Source: Actinomycetes bacterium
GTDB taxonomy: Bacteria > Actinomycetota > Coriobacteriia > Coriobacteriales > Eggerthellaceae
Reading direction: 5' to 3'
Assembly: GCA_023403475.1 (NCBI GenBank)
Contig: JAEYEL010000030.1
Location: 1-8,293, forward strand
DNA: 8,293 nt
Below, in pieces: positions 1 through 6,049 of the stretch. The translations under genes and the position numbers were made by a program. Each line of letters begins with the position of its first letter. Position 1 is the first letter of the stretch. The notes under the pieces were generated by a model, which was given only the letters and a program-made list of their open reading frames with translations, had not been told where the DNA came from and ran no database searches.

Positions 1-18
1 GGCGGCGTCATAAGCGCG

Positions 19-1041
19 CTAGCAGATGCGGGGGAGCTGTTCGCCGACGAGCATGTCGAGGATGCGGGTGCTGCCGAAGGCGGTGCGCAAGAACACTTTC
101 GGGCCGCGGTCGGGCTGCATCTGCCCCACATGCCCGATGATGGCGGCATCGGCGCCGTAGCGGTTCGCGCGCATGGCGGCAAGCGCGGCTTCGGCCTCGT
201 CGGCTGCCACGACGCACACCATCTTGCCTTCGTTCGCCACCTGCATTACATCGTAACCCAGCATGTCGCATGCGCCGCGCACGGCATCTTTCACCGGCAC
301 GGCGTCTTCTTCGACAGTAATATCAACCTGCGCTTGAGCGGCCAGCTCGTTAAGCGTCGAAGCCAAACCACCACGCGTCGGGTCGCGGAAGCAGCGCACA
401 TGGGGCGCCGCCGCCAGAACATCGGCTATAAGATGGTTGAGCGGAGCCGCATCGCTTTGCAGATCGGTCGTAAAGCTTAAACCCTCACGGCAGCTCATGA
501 TAGTGATGCCGTGGTCACCCAGCGTGCCGCTCACGAGCACCGCATCGCCCGGGCGGCACTGCGCCCCGCCCAGGTTGACGCCCACCGCCAACGTGCCGAT
601 GCCGCTCGTGTTAATGTAGACACCATCGCCGTGGCCGCGATTCACTACTTTGGTGTCGCCAGTCACAAGCGCCACGCCCGCCTCGCGCGCGCATTCCGCC
701 ATGGAAGCACAAATACGCCGCAAGTCATCGATGGGAAAACCTTCTTCGAGCACGAACCCGCAACTCAGATAGCGTGGCGTAGCGCCACTTGTAGCCACAT
801 CGTTCACGGTTCCGCATATGGCCAAGCGCCCTATGTCGCCGCCGGGAAAGAAGTGCGGCGTGACCACGAAGCTGTCGGTGGAAAACGCAAGACGCTCACT
901 TGGCGCGGGAGCGGAAAGGACGGCGGCATCGTCGCCACGCAGAAGCTCATCGCCCGCGTACGCCGCGAAGAACACCTCGTCGATAATGCGCTTCATCATG
1001 GTTCCGCCGCTGCCATGCCCCAGCATAACCGTCGTATCCAT
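19..1041 (-). CDS. hypE: [NiFe]-hydrogenase maturation protein HypE (carbamoyl dehydratase)
   Basis: HypE makes the cyanide ligands of the [NiFe]-hydrogenase active site. HypF places a carbamoyl group on its C-terminal cysteine, and HypE dehydrates it with ATP to a thiocyanate that is passed to the HypC-HypD complex in the cytoplasm. The 340-residue product has the family's N-terminal GHGSGG (8-13), a GDDAA nucleotide/metal motif (36-40), TGDTKVV (127-133), a PGDAVLVSGTLGDHG segment (164-178) opening the second AIRS-type lobe, and DPTRGGLAS (220-228). It ends in PRIC, so the catalytic C-terminal cysteine (C340) is intact. The ATG at 1041 is preferred because an AAAGGA Shine-Dalgarno lies about 9 nt upstream and the protein then begins as HypE proteins do. 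The frame stays open up to 1239, but that extension runs through a palindrome and is not HypE-like. It lies downstream of nikR with a 209-bp gap. Other hyp or hydrogenase genes presumably lie beyond the left edge. Confidence 0.97.
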   Translation of the reverse strand: MDTTVMLGHGSGGTMMKRIIDEVFFAAYAGDELLRGDDAAVLSAPAPSERLAFSTDSFVVTPHFFPGGDIGRLAICGTVNDVATSGATPRYLSCGFVLEEGFPIDDLRRICASMAECAREAGVALVTGDTKVVNRGHGDGVYINTSGIGTLAVGVNLGGAQCRPGDAVLVSGTLGDHGITIMSCREGLSFTTDLQSDAAPLNHLIADVLAAAPHVRCFRDPTRGGLASTLNELAAQAQVDITVEEDAVPVKDAVRGACDMLGYDVMQVANEGKMVCVVAADEAEAALAAMRANRYGADAAIIGHVGQMQPDRGPKVFLRTAFGSTRILDMLVGEQLPRIC

Positions 1042-1068
1042 ATCGCGTTTTCCTTTCGTCTTCCTATT

Positions 1069-1093
1069 CCCCAACAAACTGGGGTCACGCCCC
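1069..1093 (-). promoter_or_regulatory. Two mutually exclusive small hairpins in the hypE leader
   Basis: Just upstream of the hypE ribosome binding site, the GGGG at 1081-1084 can pair either with CCCC at 1069-1072 (a 5-bp stem, CCCCA/TGGGG, with a 6-nt loop) or with CCCC at 1090-1093 (a 4-bp stem with a 5-nt loop). The two structures share one arm, so only one can form at a time. This is visible base pairing only; the stems are short and no ligand or regulatory role can be assigned. Confidence 0.25.
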
Positions 1094-1179
1094 CGCGAGC
1101 AGATGCCACGCGTGTCAACCAGAACGCCGCAAGCCTCACGACGTGCGAGCAAATCAGAGCAAGCACCGCACGCACCAAC

Positions 1180-1215
1180 TGCGGTAAAATGTTTCACGTG
1201 AAACATTTTACCGCA
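1180..1215. other. parS: parS-type ParB-binding site in a 36-bp perfect palindrome
   Basis: Positions 1190-1205 read TGTTTCACGTGAAACA, which matches the highly conserved bacterial chromosomal parS consensus exactly. The dyad symmetry continues 10 bp further on each side without a mismatch (TGCGGTAAAA on the left, TTTTACCGCA on the right), giving a 36-bp perfect palindrome. parS sites load the CTPase clamp ParB, which recruits SMC and partitions the origin region with ParA. The site lies in the non-coding gap between nikR and hypE. No T-run follows on either strand, so it does not look like an intrinsic terminator, although an RNA copy could fold into a long hairpin. The core identification is strong; the role of the extra symmetric arms is unknown. 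Confidence 0.9.
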
Positions 1216-1250
1216 AAGACAACTTGCCCAATGCCGCACGCGTCAAGCCT

Positions 1251-1673
1251 TTATGCCATTTTTCCTGTTGAGGTTACTACCAAGCGCCCGTTCTGCACAC
1301 CTTTGGTGCCAAGGATGAGATTCGCTATATCCTGTACAAGACCGGTCTCTCCCCTAAGCACGATCACCTCCAAGCACATGTGCGCATCAACGTGCACGTG
1401 CATGGAGGACACGATGTTTTCGAAGTAGTGATGCTGAATGCTGTGCAGCTTTTCCTGCAGGTCTGATGCGTGATGGTCAAACACAATGGTGAGCGTTCCC
1501 ATCACCTCGATGCCAGGCATCGCGCATTCGTCTTCCACCAGCGCGTCGCGCACGAGATCGCGCACCACTTCGCTACGGTTCTTTGCAAGGCCGCGCCGCG
1601 CCACCAGCTGGTCGAACCGCACGAGCAAATCTTCCGGCATGGCCACCGAAAATCGCATAAGGTCGTTGCCCAT
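1251..1673 (-). CDS. nikR: Nickel-responsive transcriptional regulator NikR
   Basis: NikR is a tetrameric nickel-binding repressor of nickel uptake and related genes. The N-terminal ribbon-helix-helix domain is visible as MRFSVAMPEDLLVRFDQLV followed by NRSEVVRDLVRDAL. The C-terminal ACT-like domain carries the complete high-affinity nickel site, aligned with E. coli H76/H87/H89/C95: the first His of QHHYF (H81), HVH (H92 and H94) and C100 in MCLEVIVLRG, with the 11- and 8-residue spacings preserved. At 140 residues the length is typical. The start is uncertain: a GTG at 1679 and ATGs at 1673 and 1658 are possible, none with a strong Shine-Dalgarno. The upstream gene stops at 1685, so translation is probably coupled, and 1673 is a compromise. 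Its neighbours are a small unknown protein upstream and hypE downstream, which fits nickel control of hydrogenase assembly. Confidence 0.95.
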   Translation of the reverse strand: MGNDLMRFSVAMPEDLLVRFDQLVARRGLAKNRSEVVRDLVRDALVEDECAMPGIEVMGTLTIVFDHHASDLQEKLHSIQHHYFENIVSSMHVHVDAHMCLEVIVLRGETGLVQDIANLILGTKGVQNGRLVVTSTGKMA

Positions 1674-1684
1674 AAGCACCCGGC

Positions 1685-1939
1685 CTATACGAGGTTGACG
1701 GTAACGCCGCTCGCCCCTTCGGCATCGTCTTCGAGCGCGTCTTTCGCCTCGTCAAGCGCAGCGCGTACGTCGTCCATGAGCGCTTGCGCCTCATGCAGTT
1801 TTTCGGACACCGTGGAAAAACCCGCGTCACCGGCCATGTGAGCCAGCGTGTGGGCCCAGCGGCGCTCCAGCTTGACGTGATCGTCAATTTGGTCGATCAT
1901 CTGTTCGAACTGACCTGTGTTCACTCCGTTTGTGCACAT
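1685..1939 (-). CDS. Small acidic helical protein of unknown function, upstream of nikR
   Basis: I do not recognise this 84-residue protein. It has a strong AGGAGG Shine-Dalgarno (1947-1952) 7 nt before its ATG and ends only about 5-11 nt before the possible nikR starts, so it is almost certainly translated and co-transcribed with nikR. The sequence suggests a helical hairpin. The first amphipathic helix, about residues 8-38, has an H-x3-H pair (H30, H34) plus H21. A GFST turn follows, then a second helix at about 42-72, very acidic towards its end (DEAKDALEDDAEG). There is no signal peptide or membrane segment. Its place as first gene of a nikR-hypE cluster suggests a link to nickel handling or hydrogenase maturation, but that is inference from position; no known family motif is visible. 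Confidence 0.8.
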   Translation of the reverse strand: MCTNGVNTGQFEQMIDQIDDHVKLERRWAHTLAHMAGDAGFSTVSEKLHEAQALMDDVRAALDEAKDALEDDAEGASGVTVNLV

Positions 1940-2021
1940 TGCCGTTCCTCCTGTCTACTGCCTTTTCCAGCGACGCCTTCGCAGGGAAAACCGCCCGGTG
2001 TTCGCGCGACCCCTGCGCGAC

Positions 2022-2054
2022 GAGCATAAATTCCCGATTACTGATATTATGCTC
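2022..2054. promoter_or_regulatory. Inverted repeat, candidate operator in the divergent promoter region
   Basis: GAGCATAA (2022-2029) and TTATGCTC (2047-2054) form perfect 8-bp arms separated by 17 bp. They lie midway between two divergently transcribed genes (small gene at 1939 leftward, unknown gene at 2093 rightward). The right arm overlaps plausible -10 hexamers on both strands: TATTAT at 2045-2050 on plus and CATAAT at 2052-2047 on minus. Neither has a good -35. Two well-separated arms are the general layout of NikR operators (E. coli: GTATGA-N16-TCATAC), and nikR is encoded just downstream, so autoregulation by NikR is an attractive but unproven reading. The arm sequence differs from the E. 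coli one and the spacing is one base longer. Confidence 0.45.
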
Positions 2055-2092
2055 TTTCAGAGGCGGGGTGAAGCGAGAGTTCAAGGAGCGGT

Positions 2093-2785
2093 GTGAAATT
2101 TTCTTCAAACAGTAACATAGACGAAGGGAAAACGGAAGGAAGGGAAGGCGCGTCAAGCGCAAGTAAGACCGAACTTCATTTGGGAAACGGGAGGCCGAAA
2201 AACGTGTACTCAACAGCGAGCGACAAGATTTGGGAAACATGCGGAAAACGCCTTTCTGGGTGCCATGCCGGATTGTGGTGCGTCGTAAGCGGACGAAAGC
2301 TGAGCGATGCCGCGCAAGAAGCGCTTGAGAAATCGGCAGTCGCTCTGGGCTACGGAGAAAAAACCTGCACGTTCGTCACCGTACAGGGCGATCTCGAAAC
2401 CAACGGCTTGACTGATCGCAGCAACAACGGCACAGCATACGGCGAGACGGACAGACACGACAAGACAGACGAACATGGCGGCAAAAACGGCAGCAAAGCC
2501 CACAGCGAGACGGGCGAATGCGATCCCGAAAACAACAACTCGGCTGGATATGACATGTTCACGATTGTTGAAAGCATCGACCCTTTGTGCATCGTTGCCG
2601 CCGACGCAGCAGGTGCCAAGGCGCTTTCCGATGCCTACCGGCAAAATATTCCCCTTGACGCATCTTGCCGGCTGTTCGGGCGCAACGCCGTTGCCTTCCA
2701 TTCTTTTGAAAGCCTGCTTGACACCGCCGAAAAAAAGCAAGGAGCGTGGGCGCTTTTGAAAAGGCTCAAGGCGATCCAAAGCTAA
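2093..2785 (+). CDS. Hypothetical protein with low-complexity central linker
   Basis: I do not recognise this 230-residue protein. Two ordered-looking segments (about 44-99 and 153-229) flank a low-complexity hydrophilic stretch (about 100-152) rich in Asn, Asp, Gly, Glu, Thr and His. The first segment has GCHAGLWCVVSGRKLSDAAQEAL; the second has DPLCIVAADAAGAKALSDAY, a CRLFGRNAVAFHSFESLL motif and KKQGAWALLKRLK at the C-terminus. The second segment looks like an alpha/beta fold, and no catalytic motif can be named. There is no signal peptide or membrane helix. The GTG at 2093 follows AAGGAG with only a 4-nt spacer. An in-frame GTG at 2204 has a GGGAGG (2189-2194) 9 nt upstream and would remove a Ser/Gly/Glu-rich N-terminus, so it is a serious alternative. 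It is the only plus-strand gene, divergent from the nikR cluster and convergent with the kinase gene. Confidence 0.75.
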   Translation: MKFSSNSNIDEGKTEGREGASSASKTELHLGNGRPKNVYSTASDKIWETCGKRLSGCHAGLWCVVSGRKLSDAAQEALEKSAVALGYGEKTCTFVTVQGDLETNGLTDRSNNGTAYGETDRHDKTDEHGGKNGSKAHSETGECDPENNNSAGYDMFTIVESIDPLCIVAADAAGAKALSDAYRQNIPLDASCRLFGRNAVAFHSFESLLDTAEKKQGAWALLKRLKAIQS

Positions 2786-2859
2786 ACTGCTAGATCCAAA
2801 CGATCCAAAGCTACACTGCTGAGCTCAAAGCGACCTAAAGCTAAACCGTTGAAGAGCGG
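2772..2859. repeat. Degenerate 29-30-bp tandem repeat, three units, at convergent gene ends
   Basis: Three successive units begin at 2772, 2801 and 2831. Units 1 and 2 open with CGATCCAAAGCTA, unit 3 with CGACCTAAAGCTA. Each continues with a variant of AACTGCT/CACTGCT/AACCGTT and then a purine-rich tail. The first unit covers the last codons and the stop of the plus-strand gene, and the third contains the stop codon of the kinase gene on the other strand (2841-2843). The whole 55-bp convergent intergenic gap is therefore made of this repeat. No classical stem plus T-run is visible here. Duplication by slippage of a gene-end segment is the simplest origin. Confidence 0.7.
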
Positions 2860-5120
2860 TGCTCCATGGAGGCGCCCAGGGTTTTCACGAGAATCTTTAC
2901 GTCGATGGGCTTGGACACATGGGCGTTCATTCCGCAGCCGATGCTGCGGACGACGTCGCCGGAAAACACATCGGCCGTCATGGCGATAATGGGAACGGTG
3001 GCAGCGTCGCTGCGTTCGGACGCAAGATCGCGAATGGCCCGCGTGGCCTGGTAGCCGTCCATGCGCGGCATTTGCAAGTCCATGAGGATGGCGTCGTAGT
3101 AGCCTGGCGCCGACGCCTTGAAGCGCTCAAAGCACGCAAGCCCGTCCTTTGCCCATTCGAGCAAAGACCCGTAAGGCTCTAGAAGCGCACTGGCAACCTC
3201 CCAGTTAAGTTCTTGGTCTTCGGCAACGAGGATGCGCTTCCCCGCTATGCGGCACGCGCCCGGCTCTGCAGCGGCCCCTTCCCTATCTTCAGCCACACGC
3301 GTGCAGTACTCCTCCGCGTCACCGCGCGCGTCCTTGCCGCCGTACGCATCCGCGCCGCCGCGCGCCGCGCCTGTGCCATCGCACGCCGCGCCCGTGCTAC
3401 AAAAAGACTCCAAGGTCAACGTCACCACGAACTCGCTGCCCTTCCCTTGTTCGCTGGTAACGCGAATGGTGCCGCCCATAGCATCAACGATGCTTCTGGT
3501 AATGGCCATGCCCAAACCAGAGCCTTCGGTCCTTTGCACGTTGGTGGTGTTCTCGCGTTCGAATGAGCCGAAAATGCGTTTCTGGAATTCCTCGCTCATG
3601 CCGATACCGTTGTCGCGCACCGAAAAATCAACCACCACGTTGCCCTCGCTTTCGGGTGCAGGCCGCTGAGAAATTCGGAATGCAACCGTGCCGCCCTCTC
3701 CCGTAAATTTGAGTGCGTTGGAAAGCAGGTTCAGAAGCACTTGGCTAAGCCGCACGCTGTCGCAAACAACGTAGAGCCCTTCTACGTCGCACGAAAGCAC
3801 GTCGAAGGTTATGTTCTTGTCGTCCATCTGCGGTTGCATGACCCCTGTAACGCTCTCGACAATCTCCGTAAGCGCAGTGCAGTTCTTGTTGAGCGTAAGC
3901 TTCCCGCTTTCTATAAGCGACATGTCGAGCACGTTGTTGATAATTCCCAGCAGATGCTTGCTGGAAAGCGCGATTTTTCGCAGGTTGCTTTCCACAATGT
4001 CCGGCTCGCCAACTTTGCCGAGAGACACGTTCGCAAGCCCCATGATGGCATTCATAGGCGTGCGGATATCGTGGCTCACGTTCGACAGAAATACGCTTTT
4101 CGCCCTGTTAGCGGCATCGGCCTCCCGCCGCGCAGCCTCCACGAGCTTTATCTGCCGCCGCTCAATGCCGAAGTTGAGCACGAACACGACAAGGATAACC
4201 AACAGCAAAACTCCGCACGCCGCCAACATAGACACCGTGCGCCTGTCCACAAGGTCTTCCAACGGCTCGCTGATCAGACTTTGCGGAAGCACGGAGACGA
4301 TGAACCAGTCGGTATCGGGAAGCGGGGAGACACACACGTTGTGCATCAAACCATCCTTTTCCAAGGCGAGAGAGCAAGGCTCGCCCAGCGCCATAGCGGC
4401 CTTCAGGCGATCGAGCGTTTCTTCCGGCTTCTCCCCTTCGCTGTGCGCATTCTCTTCGATTCGCTGAAAAAACGAGGCGTCGGCACCTCCGGAATTCCGC
4501 AAAACGAAGCTGCCGTCTGCGCGAATGATGTGCGAATATACTTGCGTCTCGCTCACATCGAGCGAAAGCGCCCGACTAAGCCGCTCAATCGGCACTCCTA
4601 CGGCGAGCACGGTGCTCGCAGACCCGTTGCGCATAGGGTAGGAAGCAGGCGCACCTAAAACGATAAGAGCCTCACCATCGCTGGCCGCACCATCGGTTAT
4701 CCTTCCCCTATCGAGTGCCGCGCTTTTCAGAAACGCAGCCTCATCGTCAATTTCCACGCTTGAATAGAACGCGTCGGAGGCGACAACTTCGCAATTTCCG
4801 GCGGCATCGTAAAGGGCAACATAGCAGAACTGCAAATTCTCACCGCATCTCGCCAATTCACGGTAGGCTTGATCGTTTGAGGTTTGCTGGTCGGGAGGAA
4901 CTATCCACAGAAGGCCGTTGAGGCGCGTGACGTACAGACCTAACACAGATCTGAAATGCAGGCGAATCTGCGTGGCCATTTGCTCGAGGCAAATGCCGCC
5001 TGCCTCGTTGATGGCTCCTTCGTTCTGATGTTCCGTGTACACTGCTAGCCCCGCAAACGCGCTCACGCACACAGCGATCGCCACCACAAGGCTGGCCCAC
5101 AAGATTCGCTTCGTTTTCAT
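2841..5120 (-). CDS. Membrane hybrid sensor histidine kinase (Cache-like sensor, HisKA, HATPase_c, receiver)
   Basis: This is a 759-residue inner-membrane sensor kinase. A first transmembrane helix (about 5-28) and a second (about 296-317) bracket a roughly 265-residue extracytoplasmic region of Cache-like appearance, ending in TDWFIVSVLP. The HisKA box has SHDIRTPMNAI with phospho-acceptor H350. The ATPase has an N box NLLSNALKFT (N468), G1 DNGIGM (503-508) and G2 GSGLGM (533-538). A Gly/Ala/Asp-rich linker (about 575-624) leads to a receiver with ED at 634-635, phospho-acceptor D681 in MDLQMP, T715 and K737. There is no Hpt or output domain, so the phosphate must leave to another protein. 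The ATG at 5120 is chosen for its GGAG 7 nt upstream and because the transmembrane signal then starts the protein; the frame is open to 5183. It lies downstream of a LytTR regulator gene. The ligand cannot be read from the sequence. Confidence 0.93.
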   Translation of the reverse strand: MKTKRILWASLVVAIAVCVSAFAGLAVYTEHQNEGAINEAGGICLEQMATQIRLHFRSVLGLYVTRLNGLLWIVPPDQQTSNDQAYRELARCGENLQFCYVALYDAAGNCEVVASDAFYSSVEIDDEAAFLKSAALDRGRITDGAASDGEALIVLGAPASYPMRNGSASTVLAVGVPIERLSRALSLDVSETQVYSHIIRADGSFVLRNSGGADASFFQRIEENAHSEGEKPEETLDRLKAAMALGEPCSLALEKDGLMHNVCVSPLPDTDWFIVSVLPQSLISEPLEDLVDRRTVSMLAACGVLLLVILVVFVLNFGIERRQIKLVEAARREADAANRAKSVFLSNVSHDIRTPMNAIMGLANVSLGKVGEPDIVESNLRKIALSSKHLLGIINNVLDMSLIESGKLTLNKNCTALTEIVESVTGVMQPQMDDKNITFDVLSCDVEGLYVVCDSVRLSQVLLNLLSNALKFTGEGGTVAFRISQRPAPESEGNVVVDFSVRDNGIGMSEEFQKRIFGSFERENTTNVQRTEGSGLGMAITRSIVDAMGGTIRVTSEQGKGSEFVVTLTLESFCSTGAACDGTGAARGGADAYGGKDARGDAEEYCTRVAEDREGAAAEPGACRIAGKRILVAEDQELNWEVASALLEPYGSLLEWAKDGLACFERFKASAPGYYDAILMDLQMPRMDGYQATRAIRDLASERSDAATVPIIAMTADVFSGDVVRSIGCGMNAHVSKPIDVKILVKTLGASMEHRSSTV

Positions 5121-5149
5121 GAATCTTCTCCGCTCGAGGAATACCGAAG

Positions 5150-5171
5150 CATAGCCCCCATAGCGCATAGC
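5150..5171 (-). repeat. Three direct GCTATG repeats in the kinase leader
   Basis: On the minus strand GCTATG occurs three times (plus-strand CATAGC starting at 5150, 5159 and 5166), bracketed by short GAAGC/GCTTC arms. They lie 30-50 nt upstream of the kinase ATG, downstream of a possible TATGCT -10 element at 5192-5187. The spacing is irregular (9 and 7 bp), so chance or local slippage is as likely as a binding site. Confidence 0.35.
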
Positions 5172-5225
5172 TTCTACAGCCACAGTAGCATATCGCCTGC
5201 GGTAAGCGGGTATTGCGCACTATTC

Positions 5226-5256
5226 GTAAACTGACTGTCGACAACCGGTCAACGAA
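5226..5256 (-). promoter_or_regulatory. Candidate LytTR-type direct-repeat binding site
   Basis: On the minus strand, TTCGTTGAC (5256-5248) and TCAGTTTAC (5234-5226) are separated by exactly 13 bp. LytTR regulators bind two imperfect direct repeats of the form [TA][AC][CA]GTTN[AG][TG] spaced 12-13 bp. By that pattern the first matches 7 of 9 positions and the second 8 of 9. The pair lies between the LytTR regulator gene and the kinase gene, upstream of a possible promoter with a poor -35 and a TATGCT -10, where an activator would be expected. The match is imperfect and was found by eye. Confidence 0.4.
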
Positions 5257-5270
5257 TGGTGCAACGAGAG

Positions 5271-5294
5271 AAAAGGCGAAACCTGCGGCCTTTT
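5271..5294 (-). terminator. Possible weak terminator or attenuator after the LytTR regulator
   Basis: Beginning within the regulator's stop codon, the minus strand reads AAAAGGC, a 10-nt loop, then GCCTTTT and CTCTC: a 7-bp stem whose downstream arm ends in four T. A second small hairpin (GGCCT/AGGCC around 5287-5301) would compete with it. The stem has only three G-C pairs and the T-run is part of the stem, so termination is probably partial and some read-through into the kinase gene is possible. Confidence 0.4.
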
Positions 5295-6006
5295 ACAGGC
5301 CCAGCGCCTTCTTGAGTGCAGAAACACGGCGGCGGGAAACAGGAATCTTCTCATCGACGCCGTTGAGCGTGAGCAGCAACGTACCACCGGAGACCGACTC
5401 GATTTCCTCCACCATGGAAAGGTTCACCAGATAGCCGCGATGCACGCGGAAGAATCCGTGTCCATCGAGGCGCTTTTCAAGCTGGGCCAAGCTGACCGTG
5501 GAAAAATATCTATCGGTATCGGTTTGCAGATAAGCATAATCGTCGCGAGCCATGACGAAGCGAATCTTGTCGATGCCGATGAGAATTTTCTTGCCGCCCT
5601 TCTCAACGGGAATGCGCTCCGACTTCTGCGCCTGCATGTGCAGCGACACGTGCTCGCGTACGCGCGAAATAGCTTGCGAAAGACGTTCGGTTTCAACGGG
5701 TTTCACTAGGTAGTCAACAGCGTTCACCTTAAACGCATCAAGCGCGAACTCGCTGTACGCCGTCACAAACACAACCGCCGGGGGAAACTTCAAATGCTGC
5801 AAAGCCTCAGCCAACTGCAAACCTGTGGCTTCAGGCATATTCACATCGAGGAACATGACGTCGCACGGATATTCCTTCAGCTTGTCTATGGCCTCGCGCA
5901 CGCTGGCGGCTTCGGCAACGACCTCCGTCTGGCCCAGCTCGTCAAGCAAATATTTGAGTTCGGAACGAGCGGGCGCTTCGTCGTCGACGATGATCGCTTT
6001 CAACAT
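5293..6006 (-). CDS. LytTR-family two-component response regulator
   Basis: This is a 237-residue cytoplasmic transcription regulator. The N-terminal receiver (about 1-120) has the acidic pair D8/D9, phospho-acceptor D54 in FLDVNMPEATG, T82 in VTAYSEFALDAF and K102 in YLVKPV, all the residues needed for phosphorylation. After a short linker, the LytTR DNA-binding domain (about 130-235) shows KKILIGIDKIRFVMARDDYAYL and the typical FFRVHRGYLVNL (186-197). The length is normal for the AgrA/LytR-type family. The ATG at 6006 has GGAGG 5 nt upstream; the upstream in-frame extension covers the promoter and tandem repeats and is not real. It has its own TATAAT promoter. The next gene is a hybrid HisKA kinase rather than the usual LytS-type kinase, so the pairing is plausible from position only. 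Confidence 0.95.
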   Translation of the reverse strand: MLKAIIVDDEAPARSELKYLLDELGQTEVVAEAASVREAIDKLKEYPCDVMFLDVNMPEATGLQLAEALQHLKFPPAVVFVTAYSEFALDAFKVNAVDYLVKPVETERLSQAISRVREHVSLHMQAQKSERIPVEKGGKKILIGIDKIRFVMARDDYAYLQTDTDRYFSTVSLAQLEKRLDGHGFFRVHRGYLVNLSMVEEIESVSGGTLLLTLNGVDEKIPVSRRRVSALKKALGL

Positions 6007-6049
6007 GATGTCCTCCAAACTCTTCCCGCAAAAACTACTTCCGGCACCT

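Noticed and set aside
1090..1118. TTGACA (1118-1113, minus) as -35 of a hypE promoter
   Set aside because: At 16-18 bp downstream the sequence is C/G-only (near CGGGGG), so no -10 element is present.
1180..1215. The 36-bp palindrome as an intrinsic terminator of the nikR transcript
   Set aside because: No T-run follows on either strand and the centre is an exact parS core, which explains the symmetry better.
1042..1239. N-terminal extension of hypE by 66 codons, including an MFHVKHF stretch
   Set aside because: The open frame runs through the parS palindrome, the residues are not HypE-like, and the ATG at 1041 has its own Shine-Dalgarno and a family-typical N-terminus.
511..1428. Long plus-strand open frame (305 codons) opposite hypE and nikR
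   Set aside because: It lies antisense to two confidently identified genes, its product has no domain character, and it crosses the non-coding parS region.
2772..2859. 30-bp repeats as a CRISPR array
   Set aside because: The units directly abut with no spacers, are degenerate, and overlap coding ends of both neighbouring genes.
3741..4658. Long plus-strand open frame (305 codons) opposite the kinase gene
   Set aside because: It is the antisense shadow of a clearly coding kinase sequence in GC-rich DNA; the product is His/Arg-rich and without motifs.
5121..5183. Kinase start at the upstream codon at 5183
   Set aside because: It adds a polar 21-residue leader before the first membrane helix and lacks a Shine-Dalgarno, while the ATG at 5120 has GGAG at good spacing.
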